Assembly: GCF_029892095.1 (NCBI RefSeq)
Contig: NZ_JARZAE010000004.1
Location: forward strand, 2,232,001-2,296,000
Length of the DNA stretch: 64,000 nt
Origin: Kitasatospora sp. MAP12-44
GTDB lineage: Bacteria > Actinomycetota > Actinomycetes > Streptomycetales > Streptomycetaceae
Reading direction: 5' to 3'
Every line of letters begins with the position of its first letter. Positions within the stretch are counted from its first letter, which is position 1. Positions 8,606 through 17,397 of the stretch are shown piece by piece. The position numbers and the translations under genes are program-made. A model generated the notes under the pieces. It did no database searches. It was not told the origin of the DNA and saw only the letters and a program-made list of their open reading frames with translations.

Positions 8606-10808
8606 GTTCCGGTTCCTGTTCCGGGACGGACGGGCTGCGCTGGGCCGGGACGGACGTCGCGATGTCCAGCGGCGGCAGCGCCACGTGCTCGCGCAGCCCG
8701 AACCTCGCGTGCAGCCGGCGCAGCGGCGCCGGGGCCCACCAGTTGAACTCACCGAAGAGCGACATCGCGGCCGGCACCAGCAGACAGCGCACCAGGGTGG
8801 CGTCCACTGCGACGGCGACCGCCAGCGCGATCCCCATCTGCTTGACCATCAGCATCTGGCCGGCCGCGAACCCGGCGAAGACGATCACCATCAGCAGGGC
8901 GGCCGAGGTGATGATCCGACCGCTGCGCTGCAGCCCGAGCTGCACGGCCTCCTTGCAGCCGTACCCCTGGTCGCGCAGCTCCTTGATCCGCGCCAGCAGG
9001 AAGACCTCGTAGTCCATCGACAGACCGAACGCGAAGGCGAAGACCAGCACGGGGATGAAGGTCTCCAGGCCGCCGGTCGGCGTGAAACCGAGCAGCCCGC
9101 TGAACCAGCCGTGCTGGAAGACCATGGTCAGCGCGCCCAGTGAACACCCCAGCGACAGCAGGTTCATCAGCAGCGCCTTGATCGGCATCACCACCGAGCC
9201 GGTCATCAGGAAGAGCAGGATCAGCGTGCCGACCGCCACCAGCCCCAGCGCCCACGGCCCTCGGCTGCCCAGTTCGTGCTGGAAGTCCACCACGCTCGCC
9301 GCGCCGCCGGTGACGTAGGTGGTCAGGCCGCCGCGGTCGGCGCGCAGCTCGTCCACCACGTGCTTGGCCCCGCTGCCCTGCGGATCGCCCTGGACCAGGA
9401 CGTCGATGGTGCTGACGCCCGGTCCCGCCGGCTGCACCGCGCGTACCCCGGCGACGCCCGGCAGCTTGGCCACCACGGTGTCCGCGTACGTCGTGGCGGT
9501 CTGCGTCGAGCCCTGCACCACGACGGTCACCGGCGCGGGGGCCAGCTGCGGGAAGCGGTGGTCGATGGTGTCGGAGACCTGGCGCCCGGCCGAGGAGGTC
9601 GGCAGCACCGAGGCGCCCGAGTCGCGCATCTGGGCGCCGAGGAACGGCGCGCCGGCCGCGACCAGCAGGGCGACGCAGATCAGCGCCACCGGCACGGCCC
9701 GGCGCTGCACCCGGCGTACCGTCCGGGCGAAGAAGCCCTCGTCCGACTCGGCCTTCTTCGGTGGCTTGATCCGCTTCCCGGCGAAGCCCAGCAGCGCGGG
9801 CACCAGGGTCAGCGCGGCGGCCACCGCGATCACCACCACGCTGACGCCGGCCGCCGCGACCGCCCGCAGCACGGGGCTGGTGAAGACGAAGAGCCCGGAG
9901 AGCGCGACCGCGACCGTCAGGCCCGAGAAGGCCACCGTCCGCCCGGCCGTCGCGGAGGTGCGCTCCACGGCCGCGGCGATGCCCGCGCCCAGGCCGCGTT
10001 CCTCGCGGAAGCGGTTGACCATCAGCAGCGCGTAGTCAATCGACAGGCCGAGGCCCAGCACGGTGGCGATCGGCAGGACGCTGGTGTCGATGTCCATGAT
10101 CTGGCTGAAGCCGAACATCGCCAGCAGCGCGCCGCCGATCGAGGCGATCGCCCCGATCACCGGCAGGCTCGCCGCCGCCAGGCCGCCGAAGACCAGCACC
10201 ATCACGATCAGGGTGAGCGGCAGGGTGACGATCTCGCCGAACTTGGTGTCCGCCTGGGTCTGGCTCTTGACCTCCTGCTGGAGCACCAGGTCGCCGCCGA
10301 CGGTGACATGGGTGCCGGGCGCGTCGATCGCGGCCAGCCGCTGGGTGACCGCGGCCTGCTGGCTGCTGGTGGTGCTCTCGGCCAGCTTGACGCTGACCAG
10401 GCTCGCCGTGCTGTCGGTCGAGCGCAGCGGCTGGCCGGAGCTCTGGTAGGCGTCCGAGACGGAGAGCACGCCGGGCAGCTTGGCGAGGTCGCCGGCGGCG
10501 GCGCTCACCGCGTCCCGTACGGCGGGGGTGTCGACCGGCTTGCCGTCCACCACCGCGGTGACGGTGCCGAGCGAGGGGTCGGCGGCCGCGACCACCGAGG
10601 TGCCCCGGTCGGACTCGTAGCTGCCGGAGGAGGTACCGGCGACGGTGCTGTCGAAGACCCGGCCGCCGATCAGCACACCGACCGCCAGCACCGCGACCCA
10701 CAGCGCCAGCACCCAGCGCCGGTGGCGGAAGCAGGCACGCCCAAGGGCGGCAAGTCGGCCGGGAACGACGGCGTCGAGCGAGGAGGGCACAGCGGCGGTG
10801 TGGCGCAT
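8592..10808 (-). CDS. MMPL/RND-family transporter
   Basis: 738 aa membrane protein, near the usual size of actinobacterial MMPL exporters. One transmembrane helix at the N-terminus (about 33-50) is followed by an extracytoplasmic domain, five helices, the motif GLGLSIDYALLMVNRFREE (about 252-270), a cytoplasmic loop and a repeat of the same plan with GLSMDYEVFLLARIKE. The duplicated (S/M)DY motif is the proton-relay signature of the RND superfamily. In actinomycetes such proteins export lipids or other hydrophobic metabolites; the cargo here is unknown. It lies alone on its strand, after the rpsA terminator. Confidence 0.9.
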   Translation of the reverse strand: MRHTAAVPSSLDAVVPGRLAALGRACFRHRRWVLALWVAVLAVGVLIGGRVFDSTVAGTSSGSYESDRGTSVVAAADPSLGTVTAVVDGKPVDTPAVRDAVSAAAGDLAKLPGVLSVSDAYQSSGQPLRSTDSTASLVSVKLAESTTSSQQAAVTQRLAAIDAPGTHVTVGGDLVLQQEVKSQTQADTKFGEIVTLPLTLIVMVLVFGGLAAASLPVIGAIASIGGALLAMFGFSQIMDIDTSVLPIATVLGLGLSIDYALLMVNRFREERGLGAGIAAAVERTSATAGRTVAFSGLTVAVALSGLFVFTSPVLRAVAAAGVSVVVIAVAAALTLVPALLGFAGKRIKPPKKAESDEGFFARTVRRVQRRAVPVALICVALLVAAGAPFLGAQMRDSGASVLPTSSAGRQVSDTIDHRFPQLAPAPVTVVVQGSTQTATTYADTVVAKLPGVAGVRAVQPAGPGVSTIDVLVQGDPQGSGAKHVVDELRADRGGLTTYVTGGAASVVDFQHELGSRGPWALGLVAVGTLILLFLMTGSVVMPIKALLMNLLSLGCSLGALTMVFQHGWFSGLLGFTPTGGLETFIPVLVFAFAFGLSMDYEVFLLARIKELRDQGYGCKEAVQLGLQRSGRIITSAALLMVIVFAGFAAGQMLMVKQMGIALAVAVAVDATLVRCLLVPAAMSLFGEFNWWAPAPLRRLHARFGLREHVALPPLDIATSVPAQRSPSVPEQEPEPTRR

Positions 10809-10937
10809 GAAGCGGGACTCTGCCTAGCGTTCGGGGCCTGGGCCCTTCGGGCAACTCATCCCAAGCTAGGCGTTGTGTCCGAAAAGACCCATAGATAGCG
10901 GATGAGCGCCTTATCACACCGTATGGGGAACCAAAAG

Positions 10938-10978
10938 CAGTGGGCCCCCACCCGGTTACCCGGGGTGGGGGCCCACTG
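10938..10978 (-). terminator. rpsA terminator
   Basis: A perfect 16-bp stem (10938-10953 with 10963-10978) closes a 9-nt loop 36 bp after the rpsA stop; on the minus strand it is followed by CTTTTGG. It is a strong factor-independent-type hairpin. Confidence 0.85.
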
Positions 10979-11014
10979 TGAGATCAGCTCAGAACGAGCT
11001 CAGCTCTGCTGCGA

Positions 11015-12505
11015 TCAGCTCTGGCCGCCGGCCAGCTTCTCGCGCAGGGCGGCGAGCGCCTCGTCCGAAGCGAGAGCGCCGGAGCCCTCGTCGCTGCTGG
11101 AGGAGTACGAGCCACCGGCGGCGGCGGCAACAGCGTCGCCACCCTCGGCAGCGGCCTCGGCGTCGGCCTCACGGCTCTTGATGACCTGGGCCTGGTGCTG
11201 CTCGAAGCGGGTCTGCGCCTCGGCGTACTGGCGCTCCCACTCCTCACGCTGCTTCTCGAAGCCGGGCAGCCAGTCGTTCGCCTCGGGGTCGAAGCCCTCC
11301 GGGTAGATGTAGTTGCCGGCGTCGTCGTACGAGGCAGCCATGCCGTACAGGGTCGGGTCGAACTCGACCGTCGCCGGGTCGGCACCGAGGGACTCGTTGG
11401 CCTGCTTCAGCGAGAGGCTGATGCGGCGGCGCTCGAGGTCGATGTCGATGACCTTGACGAAGATCTCGTCGCCGACCTGGACGACCTGCTCCGGGATCTC
11501 CACGTGGCGCTCGGCCAGCTCGGAGATGTGGACCAGGCCCTCGATGCCCTCGTCGACGCGCACGAACGCACCGAACGGAACGAGCTTGGTGACCTTACCG
11601 GGAACGACCTGGCCGATCTGGTGCGTCCGGGCGAACTGCTGCCACGGGTCCTCCTGGGTCGCCTTCAGCGACAGGGAGACGCGCTCGCGGTCCATGTCAA
11701 CGTCGAGAACCTCGACGGTGACCTCCTGGCCGACCTCGACAACCTCGGACGGGTGGTCGATGTGCTTCCAGGACAGCTCGGAGACGTGCACGAGGCCGTC
11801 CACGCCACCCAGGTCCACGAAGGCACCGAAGTTGACGATGGAGGAGACGACGCCGGAGCGCACCTGACCCTTCTGCAGGGTGGTGAGGAAGGTCTGGCGG
11901 ACCTCGCTCTGGGTCTGCTCCAGCCAGGCACGGCGGGACAGGACCACGTTGTTGCGGTTCTTGTCCAGCTCGATGATCTTGGCCTCGAGCTCCTTGCCCA
12001 CGTAGGGCTGGAGGTCGCGGACGCGGCGCATCTCGACCAGCGAAGCCGGCAGGAAGCCACGGAGGCCGATGTCGAGGATGAGACCACCCTTGACGACCTC
12101 GATGACGGTACCGGTGACGATCCCGTCCTCTTCCTTGATCTTCTCGATCGTGCCCCAGGCGCGCTCGTACTGCGCGCGCTTCTTGGACAGGATCAGACGA
12201 CCCTCCTTGTCCTCCTTCTGGAGAACCAGGGCCTCGATCTCGTCGCCGACCTTGACGACCTCGTGCGGGTCAACGTCGTGCTTGATCGAGAGCTCGCGGG
12301 AGGGGATGACACCCTCGGTCTTGTAACCGATGTCGAGGAGCACCTCGTCACGGTCGACCTTCACGATGATGCCCTCAACGATGTCGCCATCGTTGAAGTA
12401 CTTGATGGTCTCGTCGATCGCCGCGAGGAATGCTTCCGCGTCGCCGATGTCGTTGACCGCAACCTGCGGGGTGGTGCTGACAGAGGTGTCGGTGGGGCTC
12501 GTCAT
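11015..12505 (-). CDS. rpsA: 30S ribosomal protein S1
   Basis: 496 aa. Four S1 RNA-binding repeats are visible: GDIVEGIIVKVDRDEVLLDIG (about 39), DGIVTGTVIEVVKGGLILDIG (about 128), GQVRSGVVSSIVNFGAFVDLG (about 208) and GQVVPGKVTKLVPFGAFV (about 293). The acidic, Ser/Gly/Ala-rich tail after about 440 is typical of actinobacterial S1. The four-repeat form lacks the extra repeats of E. coli S1. ATG 12505 starts the family-typical MTSPTDTSVS; an in-frame extension of over 100 residues upstream has no family support and crosses the promoter. GGAG lies 11 bp before the start. Confidence 0.95.
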   Translation of the reverse strand: MTSPTDTSVSTTPQVAVNDIGDAEAFLAAIDETIKYFNDGDIVEGIIVKVDRDEVLLDIGYKTEGVIPSRELSIKHDVDPHEVVKVGDEIEALVLQKEDKEGRLILSKKRAQYERAWGTIEKIKEEDGIVTGTVIEVVKGGLILDIGLRGFLPASLVEMRRVRDLQPYVGKELEAKIIELDKNRNNVVLSRRAWLEQTQSEVRQTFLTTLQKGQVRSGVVSSIVNFGAFVDLGGVDGLVHVSELSWKHIDHPSEVVEVGQEVTVEVLDVDMDRERVSLSLKATQEDPWQQFARTHQIGQVVPGKVTKLVPFGAFVRVDEGIEGLVHISELAERHVEIPEQVVQVGDEIFVKVIDIDLERRRISLSLKQANESLGADPATVEFDPTLYGMAASYDDAGNYIYPEGFDPEANDWLPGFEKQREEWERQYAEAQTRFEQHQAQVIKSREADAEAAAEGGDAVAAAAGGSYSSSSDEGSGALASDEALAALREKLAGGQS

Positions 12506-12747
12506 TAGGAAAAGGGCTCCGGTACGGACATGAAGTCGTAGGTAATGCCACGCGGGGGCCCGTATCGCGCCCACCGAAAGCCGGACAGCCAAGAACACGG
12601 CGCACCAGGGTTCCCGTGAACAACGAGATCCGGTGTCCGTCTTGCGACCGTGGGGTCTTCGACAGATGCGAGCGCGACCTGCTCCGTCCGAGGCGCGCAG
12701 GCCCGCAGCGCAACTTGTAGCATACGGGGACAGCCAGGCACGGTCAA
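12506..12747 (-). promoter_or_regulatory. rpsA promoter and about 200-nt 5' leader
   Basis: On the minus strand TTGACC (12747-12742), a 17-bp spacer and TATGCT (12724-12719) form a near-consensus housekeeping promoter. Transcription from about 12712 gives a leader of about 207 nt before the rpsA ATG, long enough for autogenous control of the S1 type known in other bacteria (inference). The remaining bases up to 12952 show no gene; they hold only the upstream side of the methyltransferase gene. Confidence 0.75.
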
Positions 12748-12952
12748 CGCCGAAGGCGACGAGACCGTCCAGGCCGGTATGGATCAGGCCATATCCTCCA
12801 ACTGCGCGCCTCATGCGACCGGCAGGTCACCATGAGAGCTGGCAGTCACGAGGGGCCAGGCTCCCCGGATGCCACCGCCTGATCCCGCCCCGGGGAGGGG
12901 CTGGTCCAAGCAGCGGCGCTTTCCGCACCCCCTACCTTACGCGAGGCGCATT

Positions 12953-13798
12953 ATGACTCCGGACACCCCCCCTGGCCAGTCACCGGAGGAGGACGACGAC
13001 CAGGCGCTGCGCCGGGAGGCCGCGGCGGAGGAGAGCAGCCGGGCCAGCCGGCACTGGTGGGACCGCAACGCCGACGAATACCAGGACGAGCACGGCGAGT
13101 TCCTCGGCGACGACCGCTTCACCTGGTGCCCCGAGGGCCTGGACGAGGCGGACGCCCGACTGCTGGGGGAACCGGCCGAACTCAAGGGCCGCGACGTCCT
13201 GGAGATCGGGGCCGGCGCCGCCCAGTGCTCGCGCTGGCTGGCCGCCCGCGGCGCCCGCCCGGTCGCCCTGGACATCTCGCTGCGCCAGCTGCAGCACTCG
13301 CGGCGGATCGACCTGGACCGCGGCGGACCGCTGATCCCCGTGGTGCAGGCCGACGCGGCGATACTGCCGTTCGCGGACGGCTCCTTCGACCTGGCCTGCT
13401 CGGCGTACGGCGCGGTGCCGTTCAGCGCCGACACCGCCGAGCTGATGCGCGAGGTGCACCGGGTGCTGCGGCCGGGCGGGCGCTGGGTCTTCTCGGTCAC
13501 CCACCCGATCCGCTGGGCCTTCCCCGACGAGCCCGGCGTGGAGGGCCTGACCGCCACCGCCTCCTACTTCGACCGCACACCCTACGTCGAGCAGGACGAG
13601 CAGGGGCAGGCGACCTACGTCGAACACCACCGCACCCTCGGCGACCGGGTGCGCGAGCTGGCCGGCGCCGGCTTCCAGCTGCTTGACCTGGTGGAGCCGG
13701 AGTGGCCCGAGGGCCTTGAGCAGGAGTGGGGCGGCTGGAGCCCGCTGCGCGGCCGGCACCTGCCGGGGACGGCGATCTTCGTCGCGCGGCGGGGCTGA
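12953..13798 (+). CDS. Class I SAM-dependent methyltransferase
   Basis: 281 aa. An acidic N-terminal stretch is followed by a Rossmann methyltransferase domain: VLEIGAGAAQCSRWLAARGA (SAM motif I, about 80), VALDISLRQL (motif II), PFADGSFDLACSAYGA (motif IV, about 140) and HRVLRPGGRWVFSVTHP (motif VI). The HWWDRNADEYQDEHGEFLG block recurs in actinobacterial homologues that sit next to rpsA. The substrate is unknown. The weak TACCTT box about 15 bp before the ATG may mean a leaderless start. It precedes hrpB by 10 bp and is probably co-transcribed with it. Confidence 0.85.
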   Translation: MTPDTPPGQSPEEDDDQALRREAAAEESSRASRHWWDRNADEYQDEHGEFLGDDRFTWCPEGLDEADARLLGEPAELKGRDVLEIGAGAAQCSRWLAARGARPVALDISLRQLQHSRRIDLDRGGPLIPVVQADAAILPFADGSFDLACSAYGAVPFSADTAELMREVHRVLRPGGRWVFSVTHPIRWAFPDEPGVEGLTATASYFDRTPYVEQDEQGQATYVEHHRTLGDRVRELAGAGFQLLDLVEPEWPEGLEQEWGGWSPLRGRHLPGTAIFVARRG

Positions 13799-13808
13799 TA
13801 ATCCTCGG

Positions 13809-16361
13809 GTGAACCCTGCCTGGCTCGACCTCCCGGTCCGCTCCGCGCTGCCCGCCCTGCGGCGCGCGCTCGACGCGCGCGGCGTCGCGGTGCTCGCGGC
13901 GCCGCCCGGCACCGGGAAGACCACGCTGGTGCCGCTGGCACTGGCCGGGCTCGTCGAGGGTGGTCCCGCCCGGCGGGTGCTGGTGGCCGAGCCGCGGCGC
14001 CTCGCCGTGCGGGCGGCGTCGCGGCGGATGTCCTGGCTGCTCGGCGAGAAGCCGGGCGGGCGGATCGGGCACACCGTGCGCGGCGAGCGGGTGGTCGGTC
14101 CTGACACCGTGGTCGAGGTGGTCACCACCGGCGTGCTGCTGCAACGGCTGCAGCGCGACCAGGAGCTGCCGGGCGTGGACGCCGTGCTGCTGGACGAGTG
14201 CCACGAACGGCACCTGGACGCCGACACCGCGCTCGCCTTCCTGCTGGACGTACGCGGCGCGCTGCGCCCCGAGCTGCAGGTGCTCTGCGCCTCGGCCACC
14301 TCGGACACCGCCGCCTGGGCGTCGCTACTGGGCTGCGCCGAGGACGGACCGGCCGAGGTGGTCGAAGCGCACGGCACCGCGCACCCCGTCGAGATCGTCT
14401 GGGCGCCCCCGCCGCGCGCCGTACGCCCCCCGCAGGGGACGCGCATCGATCCGGCGCTGCTCGAACACGTGGCGAGTGTGGTGCGGCGGGCGCTGGCCGA
14501 GCGCGAGGGGGATCTGCTCTGCTTCCTGCCGGGTGTCGGCGAGATCGCCCGGGTGGCCGGGCTGCTCGGGGCGCCGGAGGGGGTGGATGTGCTGCAGCTG
14601 CACGGGCAGGCGGCCGCCGCCGTGCAGGACGCGGCGCTCACGGCGGGGCAGCGGCGGCGGGTGATCCTGTCGACCTCGGTGGCCGAGTCCTCGCTGACCG
14701 TGCCCGGGGTGCGGATCGTGGTGGACTGCGGGCTGGCCCGCGAGCCGCGCACCGACCACGCGCGGGGGCTGGCCGGACTGGTGACGGTGCGCGCCTCGCT
14801 GGCCGCCGGGCGCCAGCGCGCCGGACGGGCCGGGCGTGAGGCGCCGGGCGCGGCCTACCGCTGCTGGGCAGAGGTCGAGGACGCCCGGGCGCCGCGCTTT
14901 CCCGCGCCCGAGATCGCGCTGGCGGACCTGACGCCGTTCGCGCTGCAGGTGGCGTGCTGGGGCGACCCGCAGGCCAGCTCGCTCGCGCTGCCGGACGCGC
15001 CTCCGGCAGGCGCGATGGCGGCGGCTCGGCGGACGCTGACGGCGCTGGGCGCGGTGGACGGCGCGGGGCGGGCCACCGCGCGCGGCGTGCGGCTGGCGCG
15101 GACGGGGCTGCATCCGCGGCTGGCGCGGGCGCTGCTGGACGGCGCGCCGGCGGTGGGGGCGCGGCGGGCGGCGGAGCTCGTCGCGCTGCTCTCGGAGGAG
15201 CCTCCGCGGGCGCTGGGGGACGACCTGTCGGCGGTGTGGCGGGCGGTGCGCGGCGGGTCCTCGGGCTCCGACGCGTACGCGGGGCGCTGGCGCGACGAGA
15301 CGCGGCGGCTGCGGGCGCACGTGGACGCTCCGGCCACCGGCCTGCCGGACGCGGGGGCGGCGGGGCTGGTGGTCGCGCTCGCGCACCCGGAGCGGATCGC
15401 CCGGGCCCGCGAAGCCACGGTGGAGCTGGGCGCGGCGGCCTCCTTTCTGATGGTCTCCGGGACGGCCGCCGAGTCCGCCGCCGGCTCGGCCCTGTCCAGC
15501 GCCGAGTGGCTGGCGGTCGCGGTCGCCGACCGGCCGACGGGGGCGGCCTCGGCGCGCATTCGCAGAGCAGTGCTCATCGACGAGAGCACTGCTCGCACTG
15601 CTGCGGCGCACCTGCTCACCACCCGCGACGAGGTGCACTGGGCCATCCCACCCGGCAGCCGGCGCGGCGAGGTGGCCGCCCGCCGCGTCGAGGCCCTCGG
15701 CGCCCTCGAACTCGACGCCGTCCCGCTCCGCTCCCCCGACCGCGCCCTGGTGCGCGCCGCCCTGCTCGAGGGCCTGGCCCGCGAGGGCGTCGGCGAGCTG
15801 CTGCGCTGGTCGGAGAACGCGAGCTCGCTACGGGCCCGGCTGGCCTTCCTGCACCACGCACTCGGCGCGCCCTGGCCCGACGTCAGCGACCCGGCCCTGC
15901 TGGACGCGGCCGAGCAGTGGCTGGAGCCCGAGCTCTCCCGCGCCCGGCGCCGCACCGACCTGGAGCGCGTGGACACCACCGCCGCGCTGCAACGCCTGCT
16001 CCCCTGGGCGAGCGGCCAGGCCGGCCGCCTGGACGAACTCGCGCCCGAGCGGATCACCGTCCCCAGCGGCTCACGGATCCGCGTCGACTACTCCACCGAG
16101 CGGCCCTTCCTCGCCGTCAAACTGCAGGAACTCTTCGGCTGGGCCGCCACTCCCACCCTGGCCGGCGGCCGGGTCCCGCTCACCATCCACCTGCTCTCCC
16201 CCGCCGGCCGCCCGGCCGCGATCACCGGCGACCTCGCCTCCTTCTGGCGCGAGGGCTACCGCGCCGTCCGCGCCGACCTCCGCGGCCGCTACCCCCGCCA
16301 CCCCTGGCCCGAGGACCCCAGCACCGCCGAACCCACCCGCCGCCTCAACCCCCGCCGCTAG
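13809..16361 (+). CDS. hrpB: ATP-dependent RNA helicase HrpB
   Basis: 850 aa DExH-box helicase of the HrpB family; GTG 13809 begins VNPAWLDLPVRSALPALRRAL. Seen: Walker A APPGTGKTTLVPLAL (about 35), LLDECHERHLDADTALAF (DEAH motif II, about 128), SATSDTAAW (motif III), STSVAESSLTVPGVRIVVD (motif V, about 290), QRAGRAGREAPG (motif VI, about 335), then HA2 and the HrpB-specific C-terminal domain ending WPEDPSTAEPTRRLNPRR. Its cellular role is poorly known. Third-position preference shifts from G-rich to C-rich near 15.6 kb, where an 11-bp inverted repeat sits. Confidence 0.92.
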   Translation: MNPAWLDLPVRSALPALRRALDARGVAVLAAPPGTGKTTLVPLALAGLVEGGPARRVLVAEPRRLAVRAASRRMSWLLGEKPGGRIGHTVRGERVVGPDTVVEVVTTGVLLQRLQRDQELPGVDAVLLDECHERHLDADTALAFLLDVRGALRPELQVLCASATSDTAAWASLLGCAEDGPAEVVEAHGTAHPVEIVWAPPPRAVRPPQGTRIDPALLEHVASVVRRALAEREGDLLCFLPGVGEIARVAGLLGAPEGVDVLQLHGQAAAAVQDAALTAGQRRRVILSTSVAESSLTVPGVRIVVDCGLAREPRTDHARGLAGLVTVRASLAAGRQRAGRAGREAPGAAYRCWAEVEDARAPRFPAPEIALADLTPFALQVACWGDPQASSLALPDAPPAGAMAAARRTLTALGAVDGAGRATARGVRLARTGLHPRLARALLDGAPAVGARRAAELVALLSEEPPRALGDDLSAVWRAVRGGSSGSDAYAGRWRDETRRLRAHVDAPATGLPDAGAAGLVVALAHPERIARAREATVELGAAASFLMVSGTAAESAAGSALSSAEWLAVAVADRPTGAASARIRRAVLIDESTARTAAAHLLTTRDEVHWAIPPGSRRGEVAARRVEALGALELDAVPLRSPDRALVRAALLEGLAREGVGELLRWSENASSLRARLAFLHHALGAPWPDVSDPALLDAAEQWLEPELSRARRRTDLERVDTTAALQRLLPWASGQAGRLDELAPERITVPSGSRIRVDYSTERPFLAVKLQELFGWAATPTLAGGRVPLTIHLLSPAGRPAAITGDLASFWREGYRAVRADLRGRYPRHPWPEDPSTAEPTRRLNPRR
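15565..15594. repeat. Inverted repeat inside hrpB
   Basis: GAGCAGTGCTC (15565-15575) and GAGCACTGCTC (15584-15594) are perfect inverted arms of 11 bp with an 8-bp spacer. They lie at the point where codon third positions change from G-rich to C-rich. Confidence 0.7.
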
Positions 16362-16885
16362 GACGTGAGTGCGCGCCTGTACCGCACACCGGGGCGCCCG
16401 ACGATGCTGACGTCCCCGCCGGCGGTGAACCCGGTGCGGGTGAGCACCGCCCGGGACGCCAGGTTGTCGAGCGTGGTCCTCGCGGTGAGCGCGCTCAGCC
16501 CGTACGCCGCGGCAGCCAGGCGGCAGACCTCCTCGACCGCGGCCGTGGCCACGCCCCGTCCCGCGGCTCGCTCACCGATCCGGTAGCCGAGCTCAGCGAC
16601 CGCGTCCTGCACGTCCACGAGATTCACCCGGCCGACCAAGTCCCCCTGGTCGTCCAGGACGACGTGGAAGTGGCACAGGCCCGTGTCCTGCTCGGCGAGC
16701 CGAGCACGGTGCCAGGCGGCGTACTCGACGAAGAACTCGTCCCCACGATCCGAGATGAACCGCTTGAAGTACTCGCGATTCGCCCGCTCGAACTCCAGCA
16801 GGTCACCCTCATGGTCGGCCCGCAGCCGCTCCAGCTTCACCATGCCCGGCAGCATGTGCCCGCGCCGGAGCCGACCGCAACGCAT
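16358..16885 (-). CDS. GNAT-family N-acetyltransferase, RimJ/RimL-like
   Basis: 175 aa from ATG 16885; internal ATGs at 16855 and 16843 are also possible because no start has a strong Shine-Dalgarno. The RimJ/L pattern is clear: LLEFERANREYFKRFISDRG, then DLVGRVNLVDVQDAVAELGYRIGERAAGRGVATAAVEEVCRLA (acetyl-CoA loop, about 110-125) and LDNLASRAVLTRTGFTAGGD. Such enzymes acetylate ribosomal protein N-termini or small molecules; the substrate is not known. Its stop overlaps that of hrpB by 4 bp. Confidence 0.85.
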   Translation of the reverse strand: MRCGRLRRGHMLPGMVKLERLRADHEGDLLEFERANREYFKRFISDRGDEFFVEYAAWHRARLAEQDTGLCHFHVVLDDQGDLVGRVNLVDVQDAVAELGYRIGERAAGRGVATAAVEEVCRLAAAAYGLSALTARTTLDNLASRAVLTRTGFTAGGDVSIVGRPGVRYRRALTS

Positions 16886-16941
16886 TTTCTTCAGGGAATC
16901 GGCGGCTACTGCGGCGCCCCCACACCCGCCACCCGCCGCGC

Positions 16942-17397
16942 TCACACCCGGTGATACGGCCTCCCGACCAGCCGCATCGCCCGCGGATTCACACGGAATC
17001 CGAGCGACGCGTACAACGGCGCACCGTCGTCACTCGCATTGAGGTTCAGCAACGTGCACCCCCGCCCGGTCAGCCACGCCACCAGAGCCTCAGTCACCGC
17101 CCGCCCGTACCCCCGGCGCCGGAACTCCGGTGCAGTCACGACGGTGTGGATCACCCCGAACACGCCCTCGTGGTCAGGTCCGGGCAACCCCCGGTGCACC
17201 ACTCCCAAGGCGCAGGAGGCTAATCCCCCTCCCGGATCATCGACGACGAACGCGGCGACTCGATCTCTCACCAGGTGGCATTCCAAGAAGTCAGCCAGGC
17301 CGACTTTCCACGCACCGTCAAGATCCGTACCGACCATTTCGGCGTGCATACGAGCAAGCTCACCACTATCGGCACTTGTGGCACGACGAACACTCAA
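16942..17397 (-). CDS. GNAT-family N-acetyltransferase (TTA-containing)
   Basis: 151 aa; TTG start overlapping the preceding kinase-like gene's stop (TTGA), so it is the fourth gene of a coupled chain. GNAT motif A is FRRRGYGRAVTEALVAWL (about 94-111), after the strand GVIHTVVTAPE; LYASLGFRVNPRAMRL is the motif B region. Codon 59 (17223-17221) is TTA, the rare leucine codon that in Streptomyces needs the bldA tRNA. The substrate is unknown; context suggests it works with the kinase-like and DUF6875-like proteins. Confidence 0.85.
   Translation of the reverse strand: MSVRRATSADSGELARMHAEMVGTDLDGAWKVGLADFLECHLVRDRVAAFVVDDPGGGLASCALGVVHRGLPGPDHEGVFGVIHTVVTAPEFRRRGYGRAVTEALVAWLTGRGCTLLNLNASDDGAPLYASLGFRVNPRAMRLVGRPYHRV

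Noticed and set aside
12506..12814. N-terminal extension of rpsA by about 100 residues
   Set aside because: The extension has no S1 similarity and crosses a near-consensus promoter.
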